From positions 67,797,895-67,861,894 of the forward strand of contig NC_079317.1 of NCBI RefSeq assembly GCF_029931775.1: a stretch of 64,000 nt of DNA, given 5' to 3'. The notes beneath the pieces were generated by a model. The model saw nothing but the letters and a program-made list of their open reading frames with translations, was not told the DNA's origin and made no database searches. The translations under genes were made by a program, and so were the position numbers. The stretch's first letter is position 1. Each line of letters starts with the position of its first letter. This document shows, piece after piece, positions 46,810 to 58,317 of this stretch. Origin of the DNA: Euleptes europaea. Its lineage: Eukaryota > Chordata > Lepidosauria > Squamata > Sphaerodactylidae.

Positions 46810-47330
46810 GTAACACAACCGGCCATACACATAAAGAGAATGTCAGATGTAATAGTCACATTCAATCCAACAGGACGTATACAACGTAATTCATAAAGAC
46901 CTATCAATACAACAATTAGTACACAACCATAAGGTAAGTCCAAAGTCCAAATACTCCTGAGATTAAAGTCCAAAGCAGTGGATCTCCCGGGAGCAATAAC
47001 AACAGTAGAGCTTTCATAAGTTGCAGTGACTGTGTAGTAGAAACGTAGTTCCCATATGTCCAAATACTGGACCTATGGTCCCTGAACCCTTCAAACGGAC
47101 AGACAGGGATCCGGATATAGCCCTGAAAGCTCTACCGTTATTATTGCTCTGGGGAGATTTACTGCTTTGGACTTTAATCTCAGGAGTATTTGGACTTTGG
47201 ACTTACCTTATGGTTGTGTACTAATTGTTGTATTGATATGTCTTTATGAATTACGTTGTATACGTCCTGTTGGACTGAATGTGACTATTACATCTGACAT
47301 TCTCTTTATGTGTATGGCACGTTGTGTTAC
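46810..47330. repeat. Inverted-repeat pair, 205-bp arms
   Basis: Left arm 46810-47014 (minus) and right arm 47126-47330 (plus) are inverse copies with about 10 differences around a 111-bp spacer. Both arms read LDFNLRSIWTLDLPYGCVLI and on to RCIRPVGLNVTITSDILFMC in the sense leading outward. The TTTGGACTT-rich composition resembles the terminal region of Penelope-like elements, and the head-to-head layout recalls 33674-35264, but no GIY-YIG or reverse transcriptase is present. An alternative is a DNA transposon with long inverted ends. The L2-like LINE begins directly after the right arm. Confidence 0.8.
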
Positions 47331-47340
47331 TGCTGGTAAT

Positions 47341-49172
47341 TGGTTGAACATACGTTACAGAAGGCTAACCTTCTTGTATGGCTTAAAGTGACTGAGAGAG
47401 CAGCAGCAGATCAACTCCAGGTCTTTTTGGATAACTCATCTGCCCTAGACCCTTTTCAATCTGGTTTCAGACCGTGCTATGGGACAGAGATGGCTCTGGT
47501 GGCTTTAGCTGACGACCTCCATCTAAATGCAAACAAAGGTCAGGCCTCTTTATTGCTCCTACTGGATATATCTGTTGCCTTTGATGTAGTGAATCATGCC
47601 ATCTCGTTGAGGCATCTGGAGGCAGAAGTAGGCATCAGGGAGCCAGCGTGGTGTAGTGGTTAAAAGCGGTGGTTTGGAGCAGTAGACTCTGACCTGGAGA
47701 ACCGGGTTTGATTCCCCACTCCTCCACATGAGCAGCGGAGGCTAATCTGGTGAACTGGATTTGTTTCCCCGCTCCTACACACGAAGTCAGCTGGGTGACC
47801 TTGGGCTAGTCACAGCTCTATTAAGAGCTCTCTCAGCTCCACCTACCTCACAGGGTGTCTGTTGTGGGGAGGGGAAGGGAAGGTGATTGTAAGCCAGTTT
47901 GATTCTGCCTTAAGTGGTAGAGAAAGTCAGGATATAAAAGCCAGCTCTCCTCCTCCTCCTCCTTCTTCTAGTGTGTTGTACTGTTTCAAGTCATTCTTCA
48001 CAGACTGGACTCAAAGAATTGCCATTGGAGACCAGTTATCATCTGTGTGGAACCTATCCTGTGTGGACCCGCTGGGCGTAATTCTATTCCCCATGCTCTT
48101 CTATCTTCATGTAAAGCCCTTAGGCCAAATCATTCATAATTTGGGGGTTGGCTGTCATCAATATGCAGGTGATACACAGCTATATATATCCTTATTCAAA
48201 TGTCCTAGTGTTGCAGCAGAGGTCTTAAATCGCTTCTTGGCTGCTGTGATTAAATGGCTAAGAGTGAACAAATTATAACTAAATCCTGGAAAGACAGCTG
48301 GTTGAGAAAGTGGAGGTCTTGAAGGATATTATGCTCCCCACTTTCAGTGGGGTTCATCTGACCCTTGCCAACTCAGTTAATAACTTCAGGGTTATACTGA
48401 ACCCAACAATATTGCTGGAGAAGCAAGTTAAAGTAGTTGGGAAAAAGGCACTCTTCAAGCTCAAACTAGGTTGGAAAATAGTCCCTTACCTCAATATAGC
48501 TGATCTGGCCACTTGGATCCATGCCATGGTGACATCGACTAGACTACTGCAATGCACTGTACATTGGTCTCCCCTCAAAATCAATTCGGAAACTTCAGGT
48601 GGCTGCCCATCAGTTATTGAGCTCAATTTAAAGTATTGGCTATCACAGAGAAAGCCCTTTATGGCCTTGGACCCTCATATCAATGAGACTGCCTCTCCCC
48701 CTACGCTCCGCCACCATAGGTTCGCTCATCTGAACTGGGCCTTCTGCAGGTGCCAACCTACAAATGGGCAAAAATCAACATCTGCCCATACACGTGCCTT
48801 CTCCATTGTGGTCCCCACCTTCTGGAATGGTCTGCCTGAGGAGGTCAGGAAGGCTCCCAATCTCCTGGCTTTCTGCAAACTATACACAGTAGTAGACCAC
48901 AGTCCCTAATAATTTGTCCAAGTAACTTTGTGAATCATTTTGTACAGTGCTATCGTATTGCCTGCGTAGAAAAGCACAGTTGAATGATGCAGTTTTGAAT
49001 AGTTTGCCTTACTTCAGTTCTGTTTTTTAGATTTCTGGTTGGTTCTACAACACAAATCCAGTTTCACGGTTTACTGAATGCCCCATCCTGTTGATTACAT
49101 TGACTCACACTTTATAATCCACCTTGGGTCCCAGTGAGAAAGGTGGGCTAAAAATAGTGTAAATAAATAAAA
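47341..49172 (+). mobile_element. L2-like LINE, 5'-truncated, split by SINE
   Basis: Reverse transcriptase parts in order: FLDNSSALDPFQSGFRPCYG and LLLLLDISVAFDVVNH (47430-47595); a SINE at 47641-47969; then PLGVILFPMLFYLHVKPLGQ and the YADD-box equivalent YAGDTQLY (48160-48190); then NFRVILNPTILLEKQV and the C-terminal AFSIVVPTFWNGLPEEVRKA (48310-48909). The 3' UTR ends AATCCACCTTGGGTCCCAGT followed by TAAATAAATAAAA. The middle Asp-Asp is Gly-Asp, so the copy is inactive; further stops and frameshifts are present. The 5' end starts within the reverse transcriptase N-terminal region. Confidence 0.88.
47641..47969 (+). mobile_element. tRNA-derived SINE inside L2-like LINE, nearly complete
   Basis: It begins AGCCAGCGTGGTGTAGTGGT (tRNA A box), has GGGTTTGATTCCCCACTCCT (B box) and ends in CTCCTCCTCCTTCTTCTA. 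At about 329 bp it is the longest copy in the window and includes a GGTTTGGAGCAG segment that the others lack or have lost. It cuts the reverse transcriptase between motif A and the motif B region, so it is younger than the LINE. Confidence 0.92.
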
Positions 49173-49885
49173 TATGGATCTGGGGAAGCAGTCCAGTTCC
49201 TTGCATCTAGTACCCATTTTAGGCTATTGCTTAGTCTTTTTGTAGTCCTATGGATGCAACTGTATTGGCATTCCACCTGTTCTTGCAAATTTGAACTATT
49301 TCCCCCTAACCATCTAGTATATAGCAAGACTTATGTTTCACAGTCTGCTTGGTTCAGTTACCTGAAAAAAGCATTTCCTTTCATTCAAGTATGAATAACC
49401 TTCATCAGGTTGTTCACATCTTCTTTATTTCTTATTTCTAATACAGGCTTCACAGAGTGACTGTACAACATGTAGCAATGGCAAATCCTCAACTGAGTCG
49501 CTTGCGTGTCAGTCACAGCCTGGCCCTGTGTAAGCAGTAAAAAGTTGCACCACAAACAGCTCTTTTTTGCTGCTTCAGCTGTTTTCGGCAACACGGGAGT
49601 AGCAAAATGAGCAGAGAAAATTACAGACATGGTAGAAACAGAGTTATGCCTGCCTGTACCTTGCATCACCCCATTAAACCTAGCAAGATTAATTATTGAT
49701 CACAGCCCTTACTATCTTAGGACTGACCTCAAGAGCCACTTTACATGCTATACTACGTACCAGCATAGAAACAGTTTACGGGAGAATGAGTTATTTTCAT
49801 GTCTTTTCAGATGCTTCAGACCAATGAAAACACCCCTCTTCTCCTAAAACTGGTTAAGGGTGGCGAGCACATTCTCCATATATCC
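49173..49885. other. Unannotated stretch with part of a dispersed repeat
   Basis: CAAATCCTCAACTGAGTCGC at 49481 and GTTGCACCACAAACAGC at 49543 pair with 46690 and 46736. A 16-base GGACTGACCTCAAGAG at 49720 is the inverse of 46667-46682. No gene seen. Confidence 0.45.
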
Positions 49886-50103
49886 CAGGGCTTCTTAAAC
49901 TTTTTCTACTTGTGACCCCTTTACGCTTGAGAAATGTTTACACGACCCTGTGTATATAGGTATATAAAATAGGTTTACAAATCAAACATTTACTGATCAT
50001 AAATCATAAAGAAACCTTTTACTGTTGCCAAATTTTTTGTGACCCCCACATTCAGTTACACAACCCCCATATGGTGTTGCGACCCATAGTTTAAGAAGCT
50101 TTG
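49886..50103. mobile_element. hAT-type MITE with perfect target duplication
   Basis: The left end CAGGGCTTCTTAAACT and the right end AGTTTAAGAAGCTTTG are inverse with two mismatches. ATATATCC flanks both sides (49878-49885 and 50104-50111), an exact 8-bp duplication. GTGACCCC motifs repeat inside. No coding capacity. Confidence 0.92.
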
Positions 50104-50111
50104 ATATATCC

Positions 50112-52513
50112 CTTATCTTTATGTGGTCTTAAGTCTAAACGTTGGCCCATGATTCCAGATGCAGTTGCAAAGGCTCAAAGAGCCAGATAACTTCCATCTC
50201 CGTCATCTGTACCTAATGGGGCATGTCATGCCTCCCTTTTGCCATTCTCAATTATAGGTGGAAAACAGCGGAGAACATTAAGGACTTTAGGACGAAAGCT
50301 GATATTTGATAGACATCAGCACTCCACTACAATCCTCCCTTAGCCAGTGTGTCCCCGCTTCTTTCAAGTGGGATGCACCAGAGGAGATGTCACAGCTAGT
50401 TCAATACACTCTCCTAGCAACAGCCTCTTCTTCTCAATGAGGGATGTCCAGGGGCTAGGAAAAAAAGAGGAGTCTTCGCATATTGCTCCTTTTGTGGGAA
50501 GGGATGACGTCACTGTGAGAAGGGGTACGTGGCTAGGAAGGGACAAAGTAGTCTACTGTCTTTTAAGGGCCCCTATTAATCCTAATATTTCCTAGCCTCT
50601 TCCTTTCTCCTTTTGCTTACCTCTCTCACTTTACAAATTCACATCGAGTTTGGAAGTCCTGCATTATTTGAGCTCCAAACATCTGCCATCAAATTATTTC
50701 TCTCCCTCGGTCCATTGAGCAAAGATTCTGCATCACTGAGCTAGAGAGAGCTTATCCGCATACAACAGGCTTGTCGCTGGAATGCCAGGCTCTCCTGGCT
50801 GAACACCATGTGTGCGTGTGGAAAAGGACCCACAGTGGGCTGCAAAATGCAAAGGCTGCTCCTTAGATGACAAACTACGAAGCCCTCCCTCTCCACACAT
50901 GACCTGAAAAGTCCAAGACAGGTATTTGGGAAAGTAATTGGGCCATTAAATCATGCCAATGCTTAAATAATAGCAGAATGCCTGTAATACAAACACAGAC
51001 AATTTAGTCAGCTATGTTGTGATTTAATTATATTGTCAGGAGGAAGCAGTCCGCCAAACTAGAATTATTGGTTTCATATTTTTCTAAAGCAGAGTAATGC
51101 TTTCTGTCTGAGCAAAGGGGTGCCCAGTCTTACCCCTTACTCCCTTGCTGGATCAAATAGGCTCCTGCATTTATGTGTGCATTTACTGATGAAAATGACA
51201 GTGAGACAATCCAAAGTGCCGGCGACATCTGCACGAATGCAAAATGAATTCATTATGATTGGCACCATTTCAACGAACAGCAAATGCATCCATAACAGCA
51301 AGACATTTAAAAGTAATGGGCTTCTAGGTTCCTTGTGCATAAAGTGATTATGAGGAAACCGGTGTTCCCATAAACGAGAAACTGGCAGATTGCCACTTCA
51401 AGGAGTGGGGAGATGACTTCATGTACTGATACTGCTTTAGGAAGCACACAATCAAGCCTTGTCCAGATGGCAGCTTCCGCAGCTGCTCTAGCGTTAAACA
51501 GGAAGTGAAGGGAAAGGTACCTTTCGTGCAATTAGGGAAGGAATTTGCAGCTACGTTTGCCAATGTTTAACTGTTCCACAAGTGGCAATCTTGCTAGTCC
51601 ATTTGAGGATGTAGCCAGCACCTTGAGGATTACAGCGTGTGAGGAACGCTTTCAAAACCTCTTTAACTATCTCCCTTCAACTGTGAGCCTCTCTAGGGAC
51701 AGTGATTGTAAAATGGTAGGTCTGGTGCTATCCAGACCATGAAATGCCTCAAGTGGTTAGATTGCTGCCAATGAGAGTTGTGAGCACTGCATAGCAAAGG
51801 ATCTCTTAACGGTTGGTGAGAATCCTAAGCAGGTCACCAAATGCATCAGTGAATGTGGGAAATAACAAATAAGAATAGGTGTTCGGAACTGAAAGAAGAT
51901 AAATATGCTGATGGGTACTTGCATTTTTTTACTTTGAGAAGCAGTGGACCAAGGAGGTCAGAAGCAGGCTTTAAGGGAGGGCCCCCTGCACCAATGCAAG
52001 CCCACTAAGTGAGCTAATACAGAAAAAGCTTGGAAATGCTACTCTAGAGTTATAATTCCCGAAGTCTGAGGTAGGAATAGAGTAGGCTAATTTGTAGCAA
52101 CAATATGAACTCTTGTGACACCTCCTAGCCCACTGTGTGCACATTTTAATTCAGATTTAATTTAGATTTCCTTTTTACTTGAGCACAGGGACACAGATTT
52201 CCCTTGATTTGTGCAATTCATTAATGGCCTATCTCAAAATTACAATGATTATGTGGAAGCCGTTCAAAACATGCATTTGTGAACTCATGCCACAGTAAAC
52301 CAGATGGTTTCCTAGGTGCCGCATTTTTGTTTGCCTTGATTCAGTGGATTGTGCAAGAACCCGCCCCCCCCCCACACACACAAGTGCCATGGGGTTTAAG
52401 AGAAATACCAAAACAAGCACTTCTCACCTACAAGACCTGCTGCAGTCTCTTTCGCTCTATAGTATCCAGAGACATTCTCTTTGAAAATATCTGGTTTATT
52501 TTGTACTTTGAAT
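50112..52513. other. Long unannotated stretch, no gene seen
   Basis: Only short frames without domains. A perfect TGACGTCA site lies at 50505-50512, which could bind CREB/ATF factors, but no promoter context is visible. Confidence 0.5.
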
Positions 52514-52583
52514 TAATCAAATTGAAGTCAGTAACATGATGCATTAATCTTAATCAAATTGCAGGCAGTAACATGATGCATTA
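52514..52583. repeat. Two-copy 37-bp direct repeat
   Basis: TAATCAAATTG, CAGTAACATGATGCATTA and a short spacer occur at 52514 and 52551 with two or three differences. Confidence 0.85.
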
Positions 52584-52978
52584 GGAGTATCAATCTGTTC
52601 TGCCATCTGTCCTTCAAGACAGTGCCTGTGACCATTTGAGTTTAAGAAAATGTTTGGGCAATATATGCTCTCATAAACCCTCCCAGATTCTGCTGACAAG
52701 CCTGGCCACATGAACTTTTCCAGACCTATAAGTATTGACTGAAACCCTTTTAATTGGCAAAGAAGCTTAGCAGTCAGCAGGCTACAGCGCAGTTTGATGA
52801 GTCTAGATTTCATATAGTTTCCTATGCACTGATTAGCATTTACAGCCCATGCCATAGCCCAGATAGCATAACTCCTAGTAGTGGAGTGTCTTGTCTTGTT
52901 CATTCTCATGACAAACAATGAGAAAGTTTTTCCCATTTTATAAGAAGTCAACTGAAGGTTAGGAGAAAGCAGCCTTTC

Positions 52979-53284
52979 AGCCAGCGTGGAGTAGTGGTTA
53001 AGAGAGGTGGACTCTAATCTGGGGAACTGGGTTTGATTCGCCAGTCCTCCATATGAGCGGCAAACTCTAATCTGGTGAACCGGGTTGGTTTCCCCACTCC
53101 TACACATGAAGCCAGCTGGGTGACCTTGGGCTAGTCACAGCTCTCTTCGAGCTCTCTCAGCCTCACCTACCTCACAAGGTGTCTGTAGTGAGGAGGGGAA
53201 GGGAAGGAGATGGTAAGCGGGTTTGATTCTCCTTAAAAGGTAGAGAAAATTGGCATATAAAAACCAACTCTTCTTTTTCTTCTT
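52979..53284 (+). mobile_element. tRNA-derived SINE (GTGTAGTGGTTAAGAG family)
   Basis: Head AGCCAGCGTGGAGTAGTGGT, B-box region GGGTTTGATTCGCCAGTCCT, body ACCTTGGGCTAGTCACAGCT and tail AACCAACTCTTCTTTTTCTT. Near full length. Confidence 0.92.
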
Positions 53285-53487
53285 TGTGCTGCTAGTTCTA
53301 ACTTTTAATTTCATGCACAGATTCCACAATTCAATTGAAGCACCATATCCAATGGTCTCTGAATGAAAAATATCAACTGTTTGATCCCAGTGTGCAATTC
53401 AGTATCATTTATTTGGGTTACTCATGCCTGGACTTAAATGCACACATACTGAAGTTAGCATTAGCACCTTTCTCAGATGGCATAAAT

Positions 53488-53665
53488 CAGTGGTTCACAA
53501 TTTTTTTTTGTTAACCCTCAAGTCCAAAATTACTTGGTAGGATGACCTACTTAAAAACAACAACAGAGCATGCACAAATCAATCAAACCGCAAAAGCCTG
53601 GGACCCGCTTTCACAGGCTTTGCTACCCACTGTGGGAGTCTTAACCCATAGGTTGGGAAATGCTG
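53488..53665. mobile_element. hAT-type MITE with perfect target duplication
   Basis: The left end CAGTGGTTCACAA and the right end GGTTGGGAAATGCTG are imperfect inverses. GCATAAAT flanks both sides (53480-53487 and 53666-53673), an exact 8-bp duplication. Confidence 0.9.
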
Positions 53666-53699
53666 GCATAAATCAATCGCACAACTGCCTCCACTGTAA

Positions 53700-53998
53700 A
53701 AGGAAGAAGAATTGGTTTTTAATTCTCTACCTTTTGAATTTTCTCTACCTTTTAAAAGGAGAATCAACCCGGTTTACAATCTCCTTCCCTTCCACTCCCC
53801 ACGACAGACACTTTGTGAGATAGGTGAGGCTGAGAGCTCAAAAAGAGCTGTGACTAGCCCAAGGTCACTCAGCTGGCTTCATGTACAGGAGTGGGGAAAC
53901 CAACCCGGTTCACCAGATTTGAGTCCGCCTCTCATGTGGAGGAGCGGGGAATCAAACCCGGTTCTCCAGATTAGAGTCCACCGCTCTTAACCACTACA
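53700..53998 (-). mobile_element. tRNA-derived SINE (GTGTAGTGGTTAAGAG family)
   Basis: Inverted copy from a GGAAGAAGAATTGGTTTTTA tail to CTTAACCACTAC at the head. A short internal duplication (TTTTCTCTACCTTTT after TTCTCTACCTTTT) lies near 53727-53757. The last dozen bases of the tRNA head are missing. Confidence 0.88.
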
Positions 53999-54399
53999 GA
54001 AGGAACCAGACTTGGCACAGAACCAAGGACTGCAAGGTTGGAGAAAGAAGGGTCCACTCTTCCCTGATTGGTGCCCCTGTGTGGACAGGGACCAAGGCTC
54101 TGAGTTTCATTCTAGTACTCTTGTGACATAACACTTGCCCTGAGGGGGAAATATTGTCACCCCAGAGCTCCCTCCATGTGTCTATACTATTGTCAAAACA
54201 CAGCTCTGCTGCTATGAAGGATGCTGCTGTCTTTTCTAATGTGCAGATTAACTTCAAAGAATATGCAACAGTGAACACACGCAGCTAAAGAGGACCGAGA
54301 GAGAAGGAGATTGCGTCCCTGCTCCCTCCAGAATTAAATGTAAGAAAAGGAGAAGCAAAATTAAAACAGACCTCGCATCAAACTCCTAACTTAAACTAC
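53999..54399. other. Unannotated stretch, no gene seen
   Basis: Nothing recognised. Confidence 0.5.
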
Positions 54400-54930
54400 A
54401 TGGGTCTGCCCTCGAAGACATCTTGGAAACTCCAGCTGGTACAGAATGCCCTCGCTCAATTACTATCAAGAGCTGGGCGTATATGGATTACATGTTTTGT
54501 GGTTCATTGTCTTCATGGCCTCGGACACACAGACCTGCGGGATGCTCCACTGGGGCAGTTCTGTTCATCAGAGCATAACCTTCTGAAGGGACCACTTTGT
54601 AAATGTGTAAGAGCAACAGCCGCCCTTGCCCAAGCATTCTCTGTTGTGGCGCTCACCTGTTGTAAATGGCCTGCCCAGTGAGGCCATGAAGGCTCCCACG
54701 CTTTTATCGTTCTGCAGAATATGGAAAACAGAATCGTTCAAGAGGGGATTTTTATAAAGGGTAAGAGGACTATTGTTTTAACATCTGTGAAAATACTAGG
54801 CAGTTTTTGTTACATAGTTTATTGTATGTATTGTACTATTTTATTGAATTTTTTTCTAGAACTGTGATACACTGCGAGCCTCAGAAAGATACACTATAAA
54901 TGAACCGAATGAAATGAAATGAAATTGATG
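54400..54930 (+). mobile_element. L2-like LINE 3' end
   Basis: The frame contains LQLVQNALAQLLSRAGR, the LQxVQNAAARLL motif that ends the ORF2 thumb region in L2/CR1 LINEs. A degenerate C-terminus, a T-rich 3' UTR and a terminus with AAGATACACTATAAATGAAC and an AATGAAATG repeat follow. The copy is 5' truncated. Confidence 0.82.
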
Positions 54931-55686
54931 TGGCTTTATGCACAAAAGCCAGACATCAGCTTCCTTCCCTCACCTTAGTAGGATGTGTAACAAAAGGAAT
55001 CTCATTGCGCAAGTTCATATCTGCCTCAATGCAAAAGGGCAGGAAAGTGCTCCCAGTTTAACAAGAGGACAAAATTCAAGCTCAGAAATACTGATAATAT
55101 ACTGATAATCTCTGCTTCTGTCTGCCTTGCGCAGGAAGAGAGAATTTTAAGAGGCTATAGTGTCTAAGAGATGTTGAGCAGAGAATTTGGTGCTTTCCAG
55201 GCATTGGCCCCATTACTCAGGGCAAATGAAGTACATGAACAGCAAACCAGGAGGGACTTCTTCACGAGGGATAAACAGCACAGATGGTCCAGACTGTGTC
55301 ATGGATTAACTAGAAGGCTGCATGTAGTAGCAAGATACTAATTTGTTTTTTGGGTCAAACACCTCAGGAGCAAATACAAAAAAATCAGAGATTAACCAAA
55401 TCAGAGGCAAGAAACAGCAGCAAAAGAACAAGGCAAAATTTCAGAAATGCTTATCAGTGTCATCAACCCTGGTCTCTTAAATTCAATCATGATATTTGCA
55501 AAGGAAATTGCAGACAACTTGGTGTTCTTGAAAATTACAGAACAATATCTGTAGCCTATGTCGTAAAGCTACTAAAACAAAAAATGCAGATGATTCTAGG
55601 ATCTTCTGTTACTTGCATGTACTCTTCTGTCTCTGTTTCGGGAAGTATGAAGAATAGGTAAGAAGCCAGAAGGTTGGCAGCTGGGG
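54931..55686. other. Unannotated stretch, no gene seen
   Basis: The 103-codon frame at 55350-55661 has no recognised domain. Confidence 0.5.
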
Positions 55687-55698
55687 TCCAACAACCAT

Positions 55699-55815
55699 GT
55701 GTGTGTGTGTATAAAGTGCTGTCAAGTCACATCCAATTTCTGGTGACTTTCGAGGCAAATGAGAAGCAGAGGTAGTTTGCCATTGCCTTCCTCTGCAGAG
55801 GCTTCCTTGGTGCTT
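55699..55815 (-). mobile_element. 5'-truncated SINE/LINE tail with target duplication
   Basis: Inverted form of the tail of the 5S SINE at 418-648: a (TG)n run, AAAGTGCTGTCAAGTCACAT, AGGTAGTTTGCCATTGCCTT, CCTCTGCAGAG. TCCAACAACCAT flanks it on both sides (55687-55698 and 55816-55827), a 12-bp duplication that marks the whole insertion. At 117 bp it lacks the 5S head. Confidence 0.88.
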
Positions 55816-55827
55816 TCCAACAACCAT

Positions 55828-56233
55828 AGGACTCTGTATTTTTCCTAAGAGTTCCCAATTTTCAATCAACAGGTTGAGTTGTGTGAAAAGGTGGCTTGGA
55901 TCCAAACCTTGCCCAAGTAGAAGAATTCTTCAGTAAAATGGCCCCCGTAAGCATCTGTGTTCTACCCAGAAGAAGCATTTATCTAGCTGTCCTAAAATTC
56001 TAAGATGTTAGCATTTAATGAGATGTCCTGCCTGTGAAGAGCAAAAAAGACAGCCCCTTTCCTCCACCCCCTCAGAGTTGCCAAGGACACCTTTCTGGAA
56101 TTATTTTAACAAAGAAACTCTTATAGGCACCAGACCCCCCCCCCCTTCTATCTGCTGGAAAATACTGGTCTCCTTACTCTATAAAATCCCAAGTAGTCCA
56201 TTACTTATGTGACTTCTGTCTGTACTTAAGAAA
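55828..56233. other. Unannotated stretch, no gene seen
   Basis: No feature recognised up to the start of the repeat-bounded element. Confidence 0.5.
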
Positions 56234-56489
56234 AAAAGGGGGACCTGACTAATCAGGTCCCCCCATTGTGGACTTACCGGACAGGATGCAAGAAAGGGGA
56301 AAAGGTCTCCACCAGGCTGGACTGCAGTCCGTCGCCGTCTCGCGAGGCTACTCTTGCCTGGGGGTTTCTCCCCCTCCCCCGCCCTTCCCAGCGGTTGGGC
56401 GAGGCGTCCTGACGTCACCCTTTCCCGCGGCAATTTAAAGCCGGCGTAGACCAGCAGCCATCCTGTTTTGCTGCAGGACGGCGAGGTTT
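56234..56489 (+). repeat. Split direct repeat A1
   Basis: 256 bases shared with A2. It begins with a hairpin GGGGGACCTGA-CTAA-TCAGGTCCCCC (56238-56263), followed by ATTGTGGACTTACCGG. The second half is GC-rich and promoter-like, with TGACGTCA and a TATA-like AATTTAAAG before GTAGACCAGCAGCC. As the left end of the element it probably carries its promoter. Confidence 0.93.
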
Positions 56490-58317
56490 TCCATGCGGGG
56501 CCAAGGCAAAGCGCGCGATGGCACAGAGGAGCGAGTCTGGCACGTGGCTGAGAGCGGCAGCTGCTGCATTTTTCGACGGACTCCTCGCTCCTTTTCTATT
56601 GCGGCGCCTGCCCCCTTAAGAGGCTGGTGTTGTTGTTGTTGTTTTTTCTTCCTGTGCTGGGCTTGCGTTTTTCCTGGGGCCGGAGGAGGCGACGGAGATT
56701 TCGGAGGTGGACAGCTGATCTCTATCGCAAGTATCTTGCTGCCTCTCGAGCCCCGTGGAGGGCTTTTTAAAACGCAGCAGCATTATTCCTTTGCCTCCAG
56801 CAAAATCTCTCCCACCCGCATGCAAAACAAGAACAACTTTGAAAGACAAAAGGAGGAACGGAGTTCTTTTAAAGGGGATCTTGCCTTCTATCCTCTCTGT
56901 ATAAGAGGGAGCTTGGCTTTCTTGGGGGGGGGGTCTTAATCCCCCTCCCCTCCATTTTCTGTACTGGAGGACAGTGGGGTCTGTTAACAGGGCAGTAGCC
57001 TTCGCCTGGGGGCTTAATTATTGCTTCTGGGGTGCTTAGTTCCCTTGCCTTGATTTTGGCTGTGTTTTCTCTATTGCATTGCTGCTGGTTTATTTGCTTT
57101 GTTAAGTCGGTTCTTGCTATTAAACAGTGGTTGGGGCCATTCATTTTGCCTTGCCACATGGTTCTCTCTGCTTAATTCTTAATACTAGAGAGTAGTATCC
57201 CCCCCTTGTGTTGTTGCTAGGGCTTACTTTAAGACATTTGGCTGGTTTTTACGGCCTAGGCGAGTAAATATCATGTGGCTTGGGGAGAGGGGTCTATCCG
57301 CCTCCCCCCTTCTGCCCCATCTTGAGTTTCAGGATCCCAGTTGTCCTTACCTGACTGTGGCACATCCAGCAGGCACTGACCTTTTCCATCCCATTTGGGG
57401 GACTGTGTTGCATTGGCTGAGGCAGATACACAAGCTATAGCTTTCTGAGACCCCCCCTTTCCCCCCTCCTTTTAACAGAACAAACAAACAAAAACTGAGA
57501 TTGGTGTTCTGAATATGGGGAGTAGTAATTAAGTTTGCGGGCTCTTGCTCCCTTCTTTTACCTTCAGCTTGATTGTGCTGTGTAGCTTCTCAGCACTCCT
57601 ATTTGGATTTAAGAGCCTAATTTTAGTTAACTTTTCTTGGCTCTGCTGTTTTTGTCCACCTTGGATAACTTATTAATAAATCAATGGTGTACTGATTAGT
57701 TGTATTAACTAAATTAATTGTTGATTAAATTCATTTTGTGCTGAGCATTAAATTGAGCCCTTGGGAGTATGTAGAGACCGGACAGAGGTTGAAACTGGAT
57801 TATGTGATGTTACAGTTCTCCTTTGCAGATACATGGTAAGAAATGGGTTAATACATTCCTGCATCCGGTTGGCTCAGCATTTTCATTAATACTAGGAGCA
57901 TTAACTGGCTCTGCTGCTGGCAGCAGCCCTACCCCTACCCCCAGCTGTGAGTTAGAGGCACTATTTTCTCTGTAGTGTAGGCTGCAGTTCTCAGTACTAC
58001 TGTGTGAGCCTTTAACATTGCTATGCGGTTTTTGTTTTTTGTTTTGTTTTTCTCTATGCATGATTCTCAGCCCCAGGGAGCTCTATTTGGCCCTGTTGTC
58101 TGTTCCCACTGGGGGCCAACATGAGAAGGGAATTATTGTGCTAAGCATTAAATGGCAGCATCAGAAATATACGGAGAACCTAGGGGAGTAGTACTCCGTG
58201 TACTATGGCTCACTCTTGCCGCTTAAGTGTATTGCCAACATGGTCTAGTGGTTGAGAGTGGTGTTTGAATCGGTGAAGTACCGGGTTTGATTCCCACACA
58301 CTTGGACCAGACCCAAT

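Noticed and set aside
49720-49735. 16-base inverse match to 46667-46682
   Set aside because: A match of this length is expected about once by chance in a 64-kb window on both strands, so it carries little weight alone.
50505-50512. TGACGTCA site as a functional CRE promoter
   Set aside because: No TATA-like element, GC-rich context or first exon is seen around it; an isolated 8-mer is weak evidence.
56300-56800. CpG-rich stretch as a host gene promoter (CpG island)
   Set aside because: The GC-rich part is mostly repeat A1, which recurs at 62.15 kb, so it belongs to the element.
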